From Faecalibacterium sp. An121 (lineage in GTDB: Bacteria > Bacillota > Clostridia > Oscillospirales > Ruminococcaceae): 64,000 nucleotides of DNA. The stretch is taken from NCBI RefSeq assembly GCF_002160915.1, contig NZ_NFLM01000003.1, positions 62,001 to 126,000 on the forward strand. Reading direction: 5' to 3'. A program made the translations under genes and the position numbers. Below, piece by piece: positions 62,926 to 64,000 of the stretch; position 1 is the stretch's first letter, and each line of letters starts with the position of its first letter. The notes beneath the pieces are model-generated. The model had not been told where the DNA came from. It was given only the letters and a program-made list of their open reading frames with translations, and did not search any database.

Positions 62926-64000
62926 TTAGTAAGTCATCGAGTCATCATCGTCCTCGTCCGAGGCGGCGACGGTCTCGACAACGGGTTTGGGCTCTTCCCG
63001 CTTGCGGAAGATACCCTGCTGCAGGTTCCACAGAGCGTAATACTTGCCCTGTTTGGCCATCAGCTCATCGTGGGTGCCTTGCTCCACGATGCGGCCTTCT
63101 TCCATGACCAGGATCTGGTCACAGCCCCGCACGGTGGACAGGCGATGGGCGACGATCAGCATCGAGCGGTCTGCCAGCTGGTTGTAGATCATGTCAAAAA
63201 TGGCATTCTCAGTGGCAAAGTCCAGATTCGATGTGGATTCGTCCAGAATATAGAGGTTGGAGTCTTTCAGGAAGGCCCGAGCCAGCGCGATGCGCTGCTT
63301 TTCACCGCCCGACAGGCCGTTGCCGGCTTCTTCCAGGTAGGTGTAATATTGCAGCGGCAGCTTGCGGATGAACTCATGGGCGTCCGCCTTTTTGGCAGCC
63401 TCTTTGACCTCATCGATGGTCGCGTCAGGGCGCGAGATACGGATGTTGTCAAAGATGGTCTTGCTGAAAAGCTCGATGTTCTGCGGCACATAGGAAATGG
63501 CGCGGCGGACCGAATCATTGGTGTATTCGTCCAGACCGACGCCGCCCACCCGGATCTCACCCGATTCCGGCTCGTAATACTTGAGCAGGAGCTTGGTGAT
63601 GGTGGACTTGCCGCTGCCCGAGGAACCGACCAGCGCCACCTTTTTCCCCGCAGGGATGGTGAAGGAGATGTGGTCCAGGGCAGGGGTACGGTTGCCATAA
63701 CGGAAGGTGACATCCCGGAACTCGATATCGCCTTCGACCTGTTCCAGTTCGCTGCGTTCCCGATTCTCCTCCCCGGCCTGCTCGGCGGGGTAATCCATGA
63801 TCTCGGTCAGACGCTTCATGGAGATGGAGGCCTCCTGGATCTGCAGCTGCAGATTGACCAGGTTGCTGACGGGATTGGTAAAGTAACCGGACAGGGTGCT
63901 GAAGGCCATAAAAGAACCCAGGGTGATCTCCCCATTCAGGACCTGTGTGATGCCCACATAGGTGGTCAACATACTGAACCCGGTGGAGATCAGAGAGGTG
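62926..64000 (-). CDS. Peptide-exporter-type ABC transporter (partial, continues past the window)
   Basis: The visible 358 residues are the C-terminal part of an exporter: an open frame from the edge (TSLISTGFSM...), the last membrane segments with GEITLGSFMAFSTLSGYF (PCAT/SunT-like loop), and a full ATPase with Walker A GSSGSGKSTITKLLL, Q-loop YVPQNIELFSKTIFDN, signature LSGGEKQRIALARAF, Walker B LYILDESTSNLD and switch His AHRLSTV. The N-terminus, where a C39 double-glycine peptidase domain should be, lies beyond base 64000. Upstream in transcription of two GG-leader precursors and an HlyD adaptor, so a peptidase-containing exporter is expected. Confidence 0.88.
   Translation of the reverse strand, partial: TSLISTGFSMLTTYVGITQVLNGEITLGSFMAFSTLSGYFTNPVSNLVNLQLQIQEASISMKRLTEIMDYPAEQAGEENRERSELEQVEGDIEFRDVTFRYGNRTPALDHISFTIPAGKKVALVGSSGSGKSTITKLLLKYYEPESGEIRVGGVGLDEYTNDSVRRAISYVPQNIELFSKTIFDNIRISRPDATIDEVKEAAKKADAHEFIRKLPLQYYTYLEEAGNGLSGGEKQRIALARAFLKDSNLYILDESTSNLDFATENAIFDMIYNQLADRSMLIVAHRLSTVRGCDQILVMEEGRIVEQGTHDELMAKQGKYYALWNLQQGIFRKREEPKPVVETVAASDEDDDDSMTY

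Overview
The window is about 64 kb of a high-GC, low-repeat bacterial chromosome. Clostridial-type synteny (mazG/rqcP/yabP/yabQ/divIC/yabR, cdaA-cdaR, a glmS ribozyme, BMP-type nucleoside importer, strong AAGGAGG ribosome binding sites, TTGACA/TATAAT-like promoters) points to a Gram-positive gut Oscillospiraceae/Ruminococcaceae, most like the Faecalibacterium-Gemmiger-Subdoligranulum group. That taxonomic call is an inference. No tRNA, insertion sequence, prophage or CRISPR array was seen.

Layout. 0.2-5.2 kb: a secreted FMN/FAD reductase, then the proline operon proC-proB-proA on the minus strand. 5.4-8.7 kb: three small lipoproteins in tandem, each with its own promoter, the last two in lower-GC DNA. 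8.9-12.6 kb: an MraY-like transferase, an autoregulated-looking DUF6442/XRE pair, and a folate C1 trio (5-FCL, FchA-like cyclohydrolase, divergent FolD). 13-16.3 kb: an orphan sugar-ABC ATPase, an AraC regulator and a leucine-rich-repeat lipoprotein. 16.4-25.3 kb (minus): a nucleoside uptake and salvage locus (deoD, cdd, BMP lipoprotein, ABC ATPase, two permeases, a P-loop/GNAT fusion, pyrimidine nucleoside phosphorylase). 25.3-32.7 kb: an M23 envelope peptidase, an RluA enzyme, RNase P RNA, NAD synthetase, a NusG-II protein and an LCP protein. 32.9-49.1 kb: a phosphosugar mutase, then a long tight plus-strand run: ispDF fusion, cdaA, cdaR, FAD dehydrogenase, xpaC-like, recJ, relA/spoT, dtd, MBL hydrolase, hemZ, nucleoside kinase. 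49.3-54.3 kb: zinc-ribbon protein, mazG, HU, rqcP, yabP, yabQ, divIC, yabR, RNA methyltransferase. 54.8-58.4 kb: DUF5685, a membrane protein, glmS with its ribozyme.

58.5-64 kb (minus) holds the most unusual gene set: a peptide-exporter-type ABC transporter running off the window edge, two paralogous ~130-residue precursors with double-glycine leaders, a GyrI-like protein, an HlyD-type adaptor and an Ig-like (Big_2) membrane-anchored protein. Two perfect palindromes, a strong terminator and a ~120-nt foldback punctuate this locus.

A second novelty is a family of five intergenic hairpins (2259, 8668, 12625, 28774, 59984). Each lies downstream of a gene in terminator orientation, with 9-bp arms, a 17-18-nt semi-conserved loop and compensatory arm changes. 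Two copies carry an extra ~170-nt multi-helix module that also shows covariation, so it looks like a structured RNA element. Other points of note are a FolD lacking its cyclohydrolase lysine and glutamine next to an FchA-like protein, the ispDF fusion with a preserved internal ribosome binding site, and sporulation genes in a lineage usually described as non-sporing.
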